Program-made: the position numbers and the translations under genes
Shown: one piece after another, positions 36,606 through 45,153 of the stretch
How the letters are laid out: the number at the start of each line of letters is the position of its first letter
Numbering within the stretch: position 1 is the first letter of the stretch
Assembly (NCBI GenBank): GCA_041648735.1
Contig: JBAZOO010000022.1
Location: 1-62,433 of the forward strand
Direction of reading: 5' to 3'
DNA: 62,433 nucleotides
DNA from: JBAZOO01 sp041648735
Lineage (GTDB): Bacteria; Verrucomicrobiota; Lentisphaeria; Oligosphaerales; CAITYL01
The notes under the pieces: generated by a model
The model's database searches: none
What the model saw: only the letters and a program-made list of their open reading frames with translations
Told to the model about the DNA's origin: nothing

Positions 36606-38837
36606 TTACATCGGAGCCGGCACAGCTTCCACCGGGGCCGGCTCTTCCGCGGCCGGCGCGGCTACGGGCCCTTCCGCGGGAGCGGCTTCGGGAGCGGGCT
36701 CCTCCGCGGCCGGCGCGGCTACGGGCTCTTCCGCGGGAGCGGCTTCGGGAGCGGGCTCCTCCGCCGGGGCCGCCTCCACCGCGGCTTCCGGTTCGGCCGG
36801 TTCGGCCGGTTCGGCCGTGGGAGCGGGGGCCGGGGCGGGTTCGACGGCCGGCACCGGGGCTGGCGCGGCTTCCGCCTTGGCCGGTGGCATGAATTCGCCC
36901 CCAGCCGCGTCCTCGGCCTTGATCCGCTCGATTTCGTCCCCCAACAACCCGGAGCGGATGGGCACGCCGGAAGTGGTGTGCAGCTTCTCGGCGGGCATGA
37001 CATTCACCGTCAGGAAGATCACCGTCTCCGTGGTCTTATTGTCATCCAGGTCATAGGTGAACAGCCAGCGCCCGAGGTAGGGGATGTCGCCGAGCAGCGG
37101 CACCTTCTTCGTGATCTTCTGCTTGTTGGTGTTGACCAGGCCGCCAATGGCGATGGTCTGGCCGCTCTTGATGGTGAACTCGGTGCGCACCGTCGTCGTG
37201 TTCAGGAGCGGATAGCTGATCTCATAGCCGGCCGACCCGAACGTCATGTCCCTAATAAAGGTGGTCAGCTCGGGCAGCACCTTGATGTAGATCTCCTCGT
37301 CGGTCTTCACCGAGGGGGCGACCGTGAGGCGGGTGCCCAGGTCGAGGTACCCCTTGCGCTCGGTGTAGGTGCGGGTGGAGGCGCGGGTGGTGGCGCCGGT
37401 GGGCAGGAGGGTGACCTCCTCCTTGGTCTCGCCGCCAAAGTCGCCGTCCAGCTCATAGGTGGCGATCGGGGCGCCGATGCTGGTGCTGCTCAACGATGCC
37501 TTGACGATCGGCCGCTGCTCGCCGATGCGGATGGTCGCCTGCTGGTCGCTGCTGACCAAGACCTTCGGGTTCGAGATCTGGCGCACCCCGGTGTTCGTCT
37601 GCAACGCCTTGAGCACCAAGTCGAATTCATAGGACTGCAGCACTGCTGCGCTGGTCAGCCTGGTGGCGGCCGTGTGATCCATTGCGGCGCCGGATCCGGT
37701 GATGGTGAACGCGGGCGAGGCGTTGGGGCCAAGGACGCCCCAGTCCAGCCCCAAGGCCTTCGAGACGCCCTCGCTCAGCTCGAAGAAGCGCGCCTCGATG
37801 GTCACCTGCGGCGTCGCCACGTCCATCGCCGCCAGCATCTTGCGGAGCTGCTCGATGCTCTCGGCGGTGTCGCGGACGATCAGCCGGTTCTTGTTGTAGC
37901 TGATCTTGCCCCGCTCGGTGAGGTATTGCTTCAGCGTCTTGAGGAAGTTATCGTCAATCGGCAGGAAGCGCACCTGGATGGTCTCGGTCTTGAGCGGCTC
38001 CTGGTCGATCGCCTTGGCCGGCAAGGCCTTGATGGTCCAGACGCCGTTCTGCTGGATGCACTGGAGGTTGCCTTGGGCGGCGACCAGTTTCAGGGCGTCC
38101 TCCACCGGCAGGTAGGTGAAGTTCATCGTGACGGGGATGGTGCCGGGAGCCACCGCCACCGGGGCTGGCTTGCCGGCCACCCGCGCCGCGGGGGCGGCGG
38201 CACCGGCGAAGGCGTAGTTCAGCCCCGCCTTGCGGGCCAGCTCGTTGATGACGTCAATGGCCGGCTGCTTGTCCGCCGCCAGGCTCTTGACGATCCGGGA
38301 GGCGTTGCGGTCGATTTCCGCCCGGGCGTCCGCCACCGTCCAGGAGATTCCTGGCCGCAGGGCGCTGGCGAGCCGCAGCACGGTTTCATCCGGCAGCTTG
38401 CCGATGTCCATGGCGGTGAGCAATTCCACGTTGATGCTGGCCTTGGTGGCGGTGGGGGCGGGGAACACCCGGTAGACGTTCTCCGCATCCTTGACCACCT
38501 GGAGCCGGCAGGACTCGGCCAGCCAGAACAGCGAGTCTTCCCAGGTGCCATCGAGGGAGATGGTGACCTTCTCCGCCAAGTCCTGGGGATAGATGAGGCG
38601 GATGTCCTTGCGCTCGTTCTGGAGGAACCGCAGGACATTGCGCAGGTCGGCGTCCTTGAAGTCCGCCGTGATCCGGTCCGCCGCCGCTGCCGGCGCCTCG
38701 GCCGGGGTCGTCGCCGCCGGAACCTCGGGCACCGCCGGAGGCGGCGCCGCCGGCTCCTGGGCCATGAGCAATCCGGTTCCGAGAGCCATGACGGCCGGAA
38801 TGGCCATCGCCTTGATCTTCCGCATGTGTCTACTCAT
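36606..38837 (-). CDS. pilQ: Type IV pilus / type II secretion secretin PilQ
   Basis: Outer-membrane secretin through which the pilus passes. The 743-residue protein has a signal peptide (MAIPAVMALGTGLLMAQ), secretin N-type domains (VTMNFTYLPVEDALKLVAAQ; ETIQVRFLPIDDNFLKTLKQ) and the secretin barrel region (VTIEARFFELSEGVSKALGL, LKALQTNTGVRQISNPKVLV, IKSGQTIAIGGLVNTNKQKI with KVPLLGDIPYLGRWLF). The last 120 residues are an Ala/Pro/Glu-rich tail encoded partly by 57-bp tandem repeats, unusual for PilQ. The ATG at 38835-38837 has ggaga ahead and precedes the signal peptide. Last gene of pilMNOPQ, followed by two terminators. Confidence 0.93.
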   Translation of the reverse strand: MSRHMRKIKAMAIPAVMALGTGLLMAQEPAAPPPAVPEVPAATTPAEAPAAAADRITADFKDADLRNVLRFLQNERKDIRLIYPQDLAEKVTISLDGTWEDSLFWLAESCRLQVVKDAENVYRVFPAPTATKASINVELLTAMDIGKLPDETVLRLASALRPGISWTVADARAEIDRNASRIVKSLAADKQPAIDVINELARKAGLNYAFAGAAAPAARVAGKPAPVAVAPGTIPVTMNFTYLPVEDALKLVAAQGNLQCIQQNGVWTIKALPAKAIDQEPLKTETIQVRFLPIDDNFLKTLKQYLTERGKISYNKNRLIVRDTAESIEQLRKMLAAMDVATPQVTIEARFFELSEGVSKALGLDWGVLGPNASPAFTITGSGAAMDHTAATRLTSAAVLQSYEFDLVLKALQTNTGVRQISNPKVLVSSDQQATIRIGEQRPIVKASLSSTSIGAPIATYELDGDFGGETKEEVTLLPTGATTRASTRTYTERKGYLDLGTRLTVAPSVKTDEEIYIKVLPELTTFIRDMTFGSAGYEISYPLLNTTTVRTEFTIKSGQTIAIGGLVNTNKQKITKKVPLLGDIPYLGRWLFTYDLDDNKTTETVIFLTVNVMPAEKLHTTSGVPIRSGLLGDEIERIKAEDAAGGEFMPPAKAEAAPAPVPAVEPAPAPAPTAEPAEPAEPEAAVEAAPAEEPAPEAAPAEEPVAAPAAEEPAPEAAPAEGPVAAPAAEEPAPVEAVPAPM
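36641..36767. repeat. 57-bp tandem repeats in the pilQ tail
   Basis: The unit begins at 36641, 36698 and (partial) 36755, spacing exactly 57 bases (19 residues, AAPAEEPVAAPAAEEPAPE-like). In-frame variation in copy number would only change tail length. Confidence 0.8.
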
Positions 38838-38916
38838 GTTCGGTCTCCTCTCTGCGTAGCCTGGAACAGGCTCCGTTTGCGATCCTGGTTCACTCTGAAT
38901 CCCCGGCAGCAACCTC

Positions 38917-39330
38917 TCATTCATCCAACGTGTAAGTCATTTGCCGACCTTGCACCTCCACAATCACCCGTGACGGCTGGGCCTGGACATAAAGCACTTT
39001 CACCTCGATCAATTTCCCCTCATGCTGCACCGGCAAGGTCGCGCCGGCCTTCACCGTCTCGCCATTGATGAACGCGGACCGCTCCCCGCCGCTGGCGATG
39101 ACCCCCGTGAAGCGGAGCAGCCCCGCCAGCCGGAGATCCGCCGGCACCGCCGCAACCCGCGGCGGCGGGAGGGGCCGCGGCGCACCCTCCAGCGGCATCA
39201 TCGGATTACGCGCCGTGGCAAACCCCGGCTTCCGGAAGTCCGGCTTCTCCGCCGGCTGGGCAGGCTCCGCCCCCCAGGCCACGAGGGCAACGCCCCCAAA
39301 AAACACCGCCAATCGCACCCGCAGGTTCAT
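38917..39330 (-). CDS. pilP: PilP-like pilus assembly lipoprotein/periplasmic protein
   Basis: A 137-residue protein between pilO and pilQ. It has an N-terminal signal sequence (MNLRVRLAVFFGGVALVAWG, cleaved after GAEPA) without a lipobox cysteine, a proline-rich linker, and a compact beta domain (LRLAGLLRFTGVIASGGERS, ETVKAGATLPVQHEGKLIEV, RVIVEVQGRQMTYTLDE) of the type that PilP/GspC homology regions use to dock on the secretin. The similarity is in pattern and position more than in sequence. Its ATG overlaps the pilO stop (ATGA, 39327-39330). Confidence 0.75.
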   Translation of the reverse strand: MNLRVRLAVFFGGVALVAWGAEPAQPAEKPDFRKPGFATARNPMMPLEGAPRPLPPPRVAAVPADLRLAGLLRFTGVIASGGERSAFINGETVKAGATLPVQHEGKLIEVKVLYVQAQPSRVIVEVQGRQMTYTLDE

Positions 39331-40043
39331 TTCGCCCTCCCCTTCGTTGCCTTGGCGGGGGTGGAGGCGGCGCCGGCCGCCACCGTTTTCCTCACTTCGG
39401 GCCGCTCCGCCGTCGGCAGCTCCTCCGGCCGCAGGCACAAGGCATTGTAGCGCAGGAAGGCCACCGTGAACTGGATCTTGGAGCGGCCGGTGCCCGGATC
39501 CGCCGCCGCCACCTCGACGGCCGCCACCCGGGCCAGCGGATTGAGATCCTCAAAGGCGGCCAGGAACTTCCCCAGCTCCAGAAAGGTCCCTTCCGTTTCA
39601 CAATTGACCAGCACCTCCTCGAACAGCGGCGGCTTCCCCCCCTCCCCCCGCTTGCCGCTGGCAACGGGGGTGCCGCGCACGCCACCATCCCGGATGTTGG
39701 TCAGGCGCAGATTCACGGGAACCTGGCTGATGACCGCCTGCGCCCACGCCACGACGTTGCTGGCCGGCGGGATGCGGCTCTCCAAGATGGCGCGGAAGCT
39801 CTTCCGCGCCGCCACATAGTCGGCCTCAATGGCCTCCTTGCGCAGCATCAGCCCACGGCGCTTGGCCAGCAGCGTCTCCTGCTGGTCCGCCTTCTGCCGC
39901 AGCCCCATGGCCTCGCCCCGCAGGGGCGCCAGGAGAAAAGACCAGGCGAAATAGGCCAGCCCGACCACGGCCACGGCGCCCATGAAGCCGAACTTCATGT
40001 ACTCTTTAGCGCGTACGTTTTTCGCTTGCTGCTGATTCATCAT
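39327..40043 (-). CDS. pilO: PilO-like inner-membrane pilus assembly protein
   Basis: A 238-residue protein with one N-terminal transmembrane helix (FMGAVAVVGLAYFAWSFLLA), a coiled coil (GLRQKADQQETLLAKRRGLM) and a periplasmic ferredoxin-like fold (ETEGTFLELGKFLAAFEDLN, VAAVEVAAADPG, KIQFTVAFLRY) as in PilO/GspM. It partners PilN in the inner-membrane platform. Two adjacent ATGs (40041 and 40038) are possible starts, and the gene overlaps the end of pilN by about 38 bases. Confidence 0.85.
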   Translation of the reverse strand: MMNQQQAKNVRAKEYMKFGFMGAVAVVGLAYFAWSFLLAPLRGEAMGLRQKADQQETLLAKRRGLMLRKEAIEADYVAARKSFRAILESRIPPASNVVAWAQAVISQVPVNLRLTNIRDGGVRGTPVASGKRGEGGKPPLFEEVLVNCETEGTFLELGKFLAAFEDLNPLARVAAVEVAAADPGTGRSKIQFTVAFLRYNALCLRPEELPTAERPEVRKTVAAGAASTPAKATKGRAK

Positions 40044-40710
40044 ACCAGTCCAACGGCTTGAATTTGGCGACCACAGTGGTGCGGGCGCCTGGCATCCCCT
40101 TCCACACCTGGGCTTCCGGCTGCAAGCCGCCCGCCAGGCTGACGCTGCGCGCCTCGACCCAATAGGCAATGGCCGGATTGAGCAGGATGGTGCGGGAGAA
40201 GTCGGTCAGCTTGGGCATGGCGTTGGTGCCAAGGGCCACTGTCTGGCAGGTGATGTCATAGAGCAGGCGGCTTTCCCGCTTCGCCTTGGCCGCCGTCCCG
40301 CCGCTGGCGCCAGCCGCCACCGGGGGCTCCACCCAGATCGGCACCGAGCGCAGGGAGAGGTTGGTGAAGAAGACGTCCGAAGGCGTCGCCTCCGCCCAGG
40401 CGGCAAGCAGCAGGCTGACCGGCAGCCGCCGCTCCGCCCTGGCCGCGGTCTTGGCCTCGATCCCTTGCCAGTACTCGGTGCATGCCACCATCCGCTCCAA
40501 ATCCGCGGTGGCCGCGGCGAACTTGAGGTTCTCCGTCTCCGCCTGCGCCAGCCGCCCGGCGTGGGCTTCCTGACGGTTATGGAAGAGGCTGAAGATCCCG
40601 GCCAGCAACACCACCTCCATGAGCAGGACGCTGGCCAGCAGGAAGCGCGGATCCATGCTGCTTTCGCGCACCCAGTCCGGTTCCGTCCAGAAATTCAGGT
40701 CGTACTGCAT
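40006..40710 (-). CDS. pilN: PilN-like inner-membrane pilus assembly protein
   Basis: A 234-residue protein that begins with the short cytoplasmic peptide MQYDLNFW, which in PilN inserts in the PilM groove (the family pattern is I-N-L). A transmembrane helix follows (LLASVLLMEVVLLAGIFSLF), then a coiled coil and a periplasmic domain with VFFTNLSLRSVPIWVE. The ATG at 40708-40710 shares a base with the pilM stop; the TTG just before it is not needed. Larger than typical PilN, but position, topology and the leading peptide agree. Confidence 0.85.
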   Translation of the reverse strand: MQYDLNFWTEPDWVRESSMDPRFLLASVLLMEVVLLAGIFSLFHNRQEAHAGRLAQAETENLKFAAATADLERMVACTEYWQGIEAKTAARAERRLPVSLLLAAWAEATPSDVFFTNLSLRSVPIWVEPPVAAGASGGTAAKAKRESRLLYDITCQTVALGTNAMPKLTDFSRTILLNPAIAYWVEARSVSLAGGLQPEAQVWKGMPGARTTVVAKFKPLDWYDESAASEKRTR

Positions 40711-41777
40711 CAAGCCCCTCCCACCCGCATCAGCCGCAACCCTTCCGCCACCGCCGCCGCGAAAACCGCCGGCTTCGCCACCTGCGCGTGGGCGGGCAAC
40801 GCCAGCCCGGCCGGCAACGCCGACAACGGCTCCCAGGCCGCCAACGGCCGGCGGATGTATTCGGCCAGGATTTGTTCCACCACCTTGGAGCAGGAGCCGC
40901 TGCCAAAGAGGAAGAGGCTGCTGACGGGGTGTCCGGAACGGCGCTCAAAATAATCCAAGCTGATCGAAAGCTGATGGAGCCAGGGATTCATCAAGGGCTT
41001 CACGTCGGCACTGAAGTCAAAGGAACCGCTCTCATAGAACTTGAGCGCCGTCCCCTGATCCAGTTCGAACTGGGACTTGAGCTTCTCCAAGACCACCCCG
41101 TTCCCAAACTTGAACTGGCGCGCCAAGGCCAGATCCCCCTCATCCAGGATCATGAGCAGCGAGGTTCGGGTCGAGAGCTCCAGGAAACCAACGCTGTGCT
41201 GGGCTGAAACCTGCCCGGCCGCCGCCCCCACCAAGTTGGCCACGGCCACTCCCGGCACCTGGAGACTGACCGGCGTCAGGCCGCTCCCGATCAGCCAGTC
41301 GTACGTCTTGCGCACCACCTCTTCAGGCATGGCTGCCGCCATGACCGCGAACTCCGGCTTGCCCGCCTTCTCCGGCTGGGTCGGGGGGGGCAACAACCGG
41401 CACCGCACTTCCTGGTCGTCCGCCACCCCCATGGTCTGGCGCACCTGTTGCAGCAAAATCGCGTCGTCGGCCGGCCGGCCGGGGAAATGGATGAGGCGGA
41501 ACATGCCGGCGCCCGTGCCAATCAAGACCGCGACATAATCCCCATGGATGTGATGCTCGCCAAAAAGCTGGTTGAGCGTCTTGCGCTCCGCGCCAAAGGT
41601 GTAGTCCTCGTTGGCCGGCGCCAGTTCCAAGGCCTGCGTCCACGCCACGGCGCCCCGGAGCCGTTCCATTTCCACGACGCGCGTGGAATTGGCGCCCAAA
41701 TCCAAGACCAAAATCCGGAGCGGCCCCTCCCGATCCGCCATCCGCTTCACCCGGAATCTCTTCTTCAGTTCAGCCAT
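40710..41777 (-). CDS. pilM: PilM actin-like pilus assembly ATPase
   Basis: Cytoplasmic actin-fold protein that links the pilus motor to PilN. The 355-residue protein has LRILVLDLGANSTRVVEMER (phosphate 1), GFLELSTRTSLLMILDEGDL (phosphate 2, normally D-x-G; here ELSTR, a deviation), the conserved LDYFERRSGHPVSSLFLFGS region and GLALPAHAQVAKPAVFAAAV. A second MAD start near 41741 exists, but the ATG at 41775-41777 is kept. First gene of pilMNOPQ; 137 bases separate it from the ABC ATPase gene upstream. Confidence 0.88.
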   Translation of the reverse strand: MAELKKRFRVKRMADREGPLRILVLDLGANSTRVVEMERLRGAVAWTQALELAPANEDYTFGAERKTLNQLFGEHHIHGDYVAVLIGTGAGMFRLIHFPGRPADDAILLQQVRQTMGVADDQEVRCRLLPPPTQPEKAGKPEFAVMAAAMPEEVVRKTYDWLIGSGLTPVSLQVPGVAVANLVGAAAGQVSAQHSVGFLELSTRTSLLMILDEGDLALARQFKFGNGVVLEKLKSQFELDQGTALKFYESGSFDFSADVKPLMNPWLHQLSISLDYFERRSGHPVSSLFLFGSGSCSKVVEQILAEYIRRPLAAWEPLSALPAGLALPAHAQVAKPAVFAAAVAEGLRLMRVGGA

Positions 41778-41914
41778 AACACCCCATTCCCAGTTCTGGC
41801 TTTCACTTCCAACATAGCGACTTCTCGATGTTTTGCAACTTTGGGAATGCCAACTCCCAAGACCTCCGCGGTGAATAATTCAGGTTCGTTTTCGGAATGG
41901 CCGCGCCGCAACGC

Positions 41915-43120
41915 TCAGCCGCCCAGCAGCCGCTGGAGCTTTTCGTTCGCCTTCTGCAATTCCTCGGCGGACGGGGCGCCGGGTGCGGACTCCGCGGGCG
42001 CCGCCGGCGGCGCCGCTTCCGCCTCACCCTTGTCCGCCAGCGCGGCCAGCCTGACCACGTCCACCGCCGGCACGGCCGGGGCGGCCGCCGCCACCGGCTG
42101 GGCGGGCGGCGCCTCCTCGGCTCCGGCCAGTCGCCGCAACAGCGCCTCGCCGGCGGCGGCCGCCGCACCGCCGCGGAGATAGTCGGCCACGTGGCCGCCC
42201 GCCGCGGCGCCGGCGGTCTCGAGGCTGGCCGCCTGCGCCTGGCGGACGACGTCGAGGAAGAAACTCTCCAAGTCCATGGTCGGCTGGTCAACCGTCACCT
42301 GCCCCGGCGCGCCCACGGCCTCGTCCAGCAGGGTGAGCACGCGATCCAGCACCGGGGCAGCGAGGCGCGGCAACTGGATGCGGGTGCGGTCGCCGATGGT
42401 CAGCAGCTCCTTGAGCGGGCCGCGGGCCTGGATCCGGCCGCCGTAGAGCACGACCACCTCGTCGCACAAATCCTCCACGTCGGCGAGAAGATGGCTGCAG
42501 AGGATGACCGTCTTGCCGCGGGCGGCGAGCAGGCGGATCAGATCCTTGACTTCGCGGCAGCCGATGGGGTCGAGGCCGGAGGTGGGTTCGTCGAGGATCA
42601 CCAGGTCAGGGTCGTTGATCAGCGCCTGGGCCAGGCCGATGCGGCGGGCCATCCCCTTGGAGAACTCGCCCACGGGGCGGTTGCGGGCGGCGGTGAGCCC
42701 GACCATGTCCAGGAGCTGGTCGCAGCGCCGCCGCCGCTCGGCGGGCGGGATCTCGAAGAGGGCCCCGAAGAAGTCGAGGGTCTCCCAGGCCGTCAGGTAT
42801 TTGTAGAAGTACGACTCCTCCGGCAGGTAGCCAATGCGGCGCTTGACCTCGACCGAGGTTGCCGCCTGGCCGAAGATGGCCAGGCTGCCCCGGCTTGGAT
42901 AGAGCAGGCCGAGCAGCATCTTGACGGTGGTGGACTTGCCCGCGCCGTTGGGCCCGAGCAGGCCGAAGACCTGTCCTTGGCGGACGTGCAGGTCAATGCC
43001 GTTCACCGCCTTGGCCCGCGGCCGCCCCCAGAAGTCGCGGAAGATCTTGGTCAACCCCACCGCCTCGACGACGGTCGCGGGCGGGGGTGGCTGGCTGGAG
43101 TTGGTTGCTGCCGGAGTCAT
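41915..43120 (-). CDS. ABC-2-type exporter ATPase with long C-terminal tail
   Basis: ATP-binding subunit of a CcmA/NodI-like exporter. The 401-residue protein has Walker A GLLGPNGAGKSTTVKMLLGL, Q-loop region IGYLPEESYFYKYLT, the signature in the variant form FSKGMARRIGLAQAL, Walker B LVILDEPTSGLDP and the switch VILCSHLLADVEDL. After about residue 300 it has an alanine/proline-rich tail ending in a short helix (ELQKANEKLQRLLGG), longer than usual. No permease gene is adjacent, so its partner is elsewhere or absent. The start ATG is 43118-43120; the open frame to 43276 lacks homology. Confidence 0.9.
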   Translation of the reverse strand: MTPAATNSSQPPPPATVVEAVGLTKIFRDFWGRPRAKAVNGIDLHVRQGQVFGLLGPNGAGKSTTVKMLLGLLYPSRGSLAIFGQAATSVEVKRRIGYLPEESYFYKYLTAWETLDFFGALFEIPPAERRRRCDQLLDMVGLTAARNRPVGEFSKGMARRIGLAQALINDPDLVILDEPTSGLDPIGCREVKDLIRLLAARGKTVILCSHLLADVEDLCDEVVVLYGGRIQARGPLKELLTIGDRTRIQLPRLAAPVLDRVLTLLDEAVGAPGQVTVDQPTMDLESFFLDVVRQAQAASLETAGAAAGGHVADYLRGGAAAAAGEALLRRLAGAEEAPPAQPVAAAAPAVPAVDVVRLAALADKGEAEAAPPAAPAESAPGAPSAEELQKANEKLQRLLGG

Positions 43121-43281
43121 GGAATGCCCAATGTAACCGCCGTTGCCCCGCTTGCCACCCCCGCCCCGCCGGCGGGGCCGCCCGCCGGGCGCAAAAAGCA
43201 ACCCTGGCTTTCGGCAATGCCACCGCCAGGCGCAGCCAGCCCCCGCGCCCCGCTGGCCGCGGCCCGACGTTTGCAACCAGG
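43121..43281. other. Spacer at the left edge of the cassette/nuclease region
   Basis: No gene and no attC-like palindrome. The GC content drops sharply to the right of about 43280, where the foreign genes begin. Confidence 0.4.
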
Positions 43282-44175
43282 CTAAAAATGCGCGAGCATT
43301 TTTTTGCCTGGATTGCTTTGTTGGCTTGCCTCCGTCTCCCTTGCTTCTCGAAGGAGTCTGTCCGTCATCGATTCTTCGGGAGCAGGTGACGGAGCCGGAG
43401 GCTCCGGTGCCTGTGTCTCTTTCTTCCGGCGGGGAGTCGTCCCTTTGCGGTAAAACTTGTTTACACGAGCTTGTGCAGTTGCGGCTTCATCACCTTCCAC
43501 AATCTCCCGCTTCATCACTTGCGTACGCACGATGGTCTCAATTTCGTCAACGTCGATCCTCATTCCGTCTGCGAGCCTTCGCAGCTCGCGTCGGACTACC
43601 GAAAGAACGGGCTCGGCAAGCATTAGGTTGCCGATCACGTACCGGTTGACGCTCTGGACTTTCTCATAGAAATCGTCTCGGGCGTTCTTTGGCAGACCTT
43701 CCTTGGAGAGAAGGAACAGGATTTCTTGGTCCTTCTCGCTTTTTGGGTTGAGTGCAAGGAAATCAAATGTGCAGACCAGATCGAAATTGATGGGTTGCTC
43801 GAATCTGATCCGATAAATCTTCCACTCTATTCCATTGGTCAGAACAACCCACTGCACGCCGTGATTGGCTCCGTAGTCACAGGCTTGCTTCATGTGAGAA
43901 TCCTTGAGATCGATCCCGACTGCTTTGGCTTCGATCAAGAATTGAACCTTGTCCTCAATCCGTAGGGCAAGGTCACAGTATGTTCCCCGAATGGCGAGTT
44001 CAGTCGTGACTTCGAGATACTTTTCGTAACCAAAAACATCGCCAAATATATCATTGAGGATTGCGACTGTGTCGGACTCGTTCAGGTCACGATCTTTAGC
44101 AATCTGTAGTACCTTCTGGAACTTCGGAACCGTTTTAACAAAACGTTCAGCCACCTTCTTTGGAATGTTTGCCAT
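43282..44175 (-). CDS. HsdR_N-like predicted nuclease
   Basis: A 297-residue stand-alone protein resembling the N-terminal nuclease domain of type I restriction subunits (HSDR_N). The PD-(D/E)xK core is visible: TELAIRGTYCDLALRI followed by VQFLIEAKAVGIDL, then MKQACDYGANHGVQWVVLTN and GIEWKIYRI. No helicase motifs are present. The C-terminal 60 residues are charged and proline-rich. A strong ribosome site (aggagga) precedes the ATG. It is more AT-rich than the surrounding host genes and lies downstream of the GIY-YIG gene without an attC between them. It may be a lone defence nuclease; the target is unknown. Confidence 0.75.
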   Translation of the reverse strand: MANIPKKVAERFVKTVPKFQKVLQIAKDRDLNESDTVAILNDIFGDVFGYEKYLEVTTELAIRGTYCDLALRIEDKVQFLIEAKAVGIDLKDSHMKQACDYGANHGVQWVVLTNGIEWKIYRIRFEQPINFDLVCTFDFLALNPKSEKDQEILFLLSKEGLPKNARDDFYEKVQSVNRYVIGNLMLAEPVLSVVRRELRRLADGMRIDVDEIETIVRTQVMKREIVEGDEAATAQARVNKFYRKGTTPRRKKETQAPEPPAPSPAPEESMTDRLLREARETEASQQSNPGKKMLAHF

Positions 44176-44204
44176 CTGTATCTCCTCCTATCTGTTGTTT
44201 CAGT

Positions 44205-44753
44205 TCAGAAATCTCTCGTGTTAGTTATTCCAATCTCTGCCAATATGGCGTTGTCCCGCTGCTCATCCTGCTCCTGCTCTTCTTCGAGAAAGAATGATGC
44301 TACGGATGCAGTAAACGTCCCGAATATAGCAACTCCTGCCGTCATGAGAAGCGCTTCCAGTGTTGCGACCACCGCCGCAAGTGAGGAATTGAATGGGGTT
44401 TCGCGGAGATTGCCTTCTTGAGTTACATCGAGAAGGCCAAACCAAGAAAACCGATTCCATCTGCTACCAAGTCGGTCCACCGTGTGTTCATACAATCGCT
44501 TTCCCAACGGCCGGTCAATTGCGCGCCCGACGTACACGACCGTGTGGTGATCGTAGAGAATGTAAATGCCCTTTTGCTTCCCGAAATCCACCGGCTTGGA
44601 AAGCGCTTGTTGTTTGCCGTACATTTTCAGGTCGTTGCGCCAAACCACAAGATCTCGCTGCCAGTACATGCCAAAAGAATGAATGATTGAATCTGATGAT
44701 TCATCTTCTGCTTCGATTGCGGGCGGCTGCGCCTTTGGCTTGCTGGTAGGCAC
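44205..44753 (-). pseudogene. GIY-YIG nuclease part of a split HARE-HTH/GIY-YIG gene
   Basis: About 182 residues from a GTG at 44751-44753. The nuclease fold is clear: KGIYILYDHHTVVYVGRAID gives the GIY and YVG strands with the catalytic arginine, RLYEHTVDRL follows, and ATLEALLM supplies the metal-binding glutamate. The same frame continues upstream, without interruption except one TAG at 44781-44783, into a HARE-HTH domain (44784-45008). So the GTG may not be a real start, and the natural gene was a HARE-HTH/GIY-YIG fusion of about 267 residues. Whether it is a pseudogene or two functional halves is not decidable from sequence. Confidence 0.7.
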
Positions 44754-44780
44754 CGCTGCTGGGGTAGGTGCGCCACGAAG

Positions 44781-45008
44781 CTAAAATATTCCTTTCCCTA
44801 CGCGGATAAACGTGGATTTTTCGCCATCGTGTTTAACCGATGATGATAGCTCGGCGTTTACGGTTGCGGCTGGGGTTGCGCCATCAGTCGAGTAATAGCC
44901 ACGCGCCAGAATCTGCTCGGAAATCTCTGTGTAGTGCAGAGGTGCGTCAGATTCCCGTAGCACTCGCTTTATGGCTTCTTTCCAAGATTTCTCCACAGAG
45001 TTCTCCAA
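44781..45008 (-). pseudogene. HARE-HTH part of a split HARE-HTH/GIY-YIG gene
   Basis: A 75-residue winged-helix domain of the HARE-HTH type: SWKEAIKRVLRESDAPLHYT, EISEQILARGYYSTDG, TVNAELSSSVKHDGEKSTFI, RVGKGIF. The domain normally continues with a leucine-containing strand, and here the codons after the TAG read LRGAPT, so the stop interrupts the last strand. HARE-HTH domains occur in restriction enzymes and are proposed to recognise modified DNA. The ATG lies just before attC site 45013-45149. Confidence 0.75.
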
Positions 45009-45012
45009 AAAA

Positions 45013-45149
45013 TCTAACGCCAGAACTGAGCGACAGCCGCCCCGCGGTGATAATGCCTGTGACTCCCGACAACCAAAGCGCGTCGCCGAAGCTCGCGACT
45101 CTCGAACTGCAAAGCGGGGTGGCTGTTCGCTCCAGTGATCTTGTTGGGC
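45013..45149 (-). other. attC-like site 1 (137 bp)
   Basis: On the minus strand it opens with GCCCAACAAG and ends GCGTTAGA. The arms actggagcgaacagccacc and the complement of gcggctgtcgctcagt pair with a few extrahelical bases, as attC bottom strands do. It follows the stop of the TPR gene by five bases. Confidence 0.7.
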
Positions 45150-45153
45150 CTCG

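Noticed and set aside
44781..44783. TAG as a recoded (pyrrolysine or readthrough) codon in the HARE/GIY-YIG gene
   Set aside because: No other in-frame TAG use or supporting stem-loop is seen; a plain nonsense mutation is simpler.
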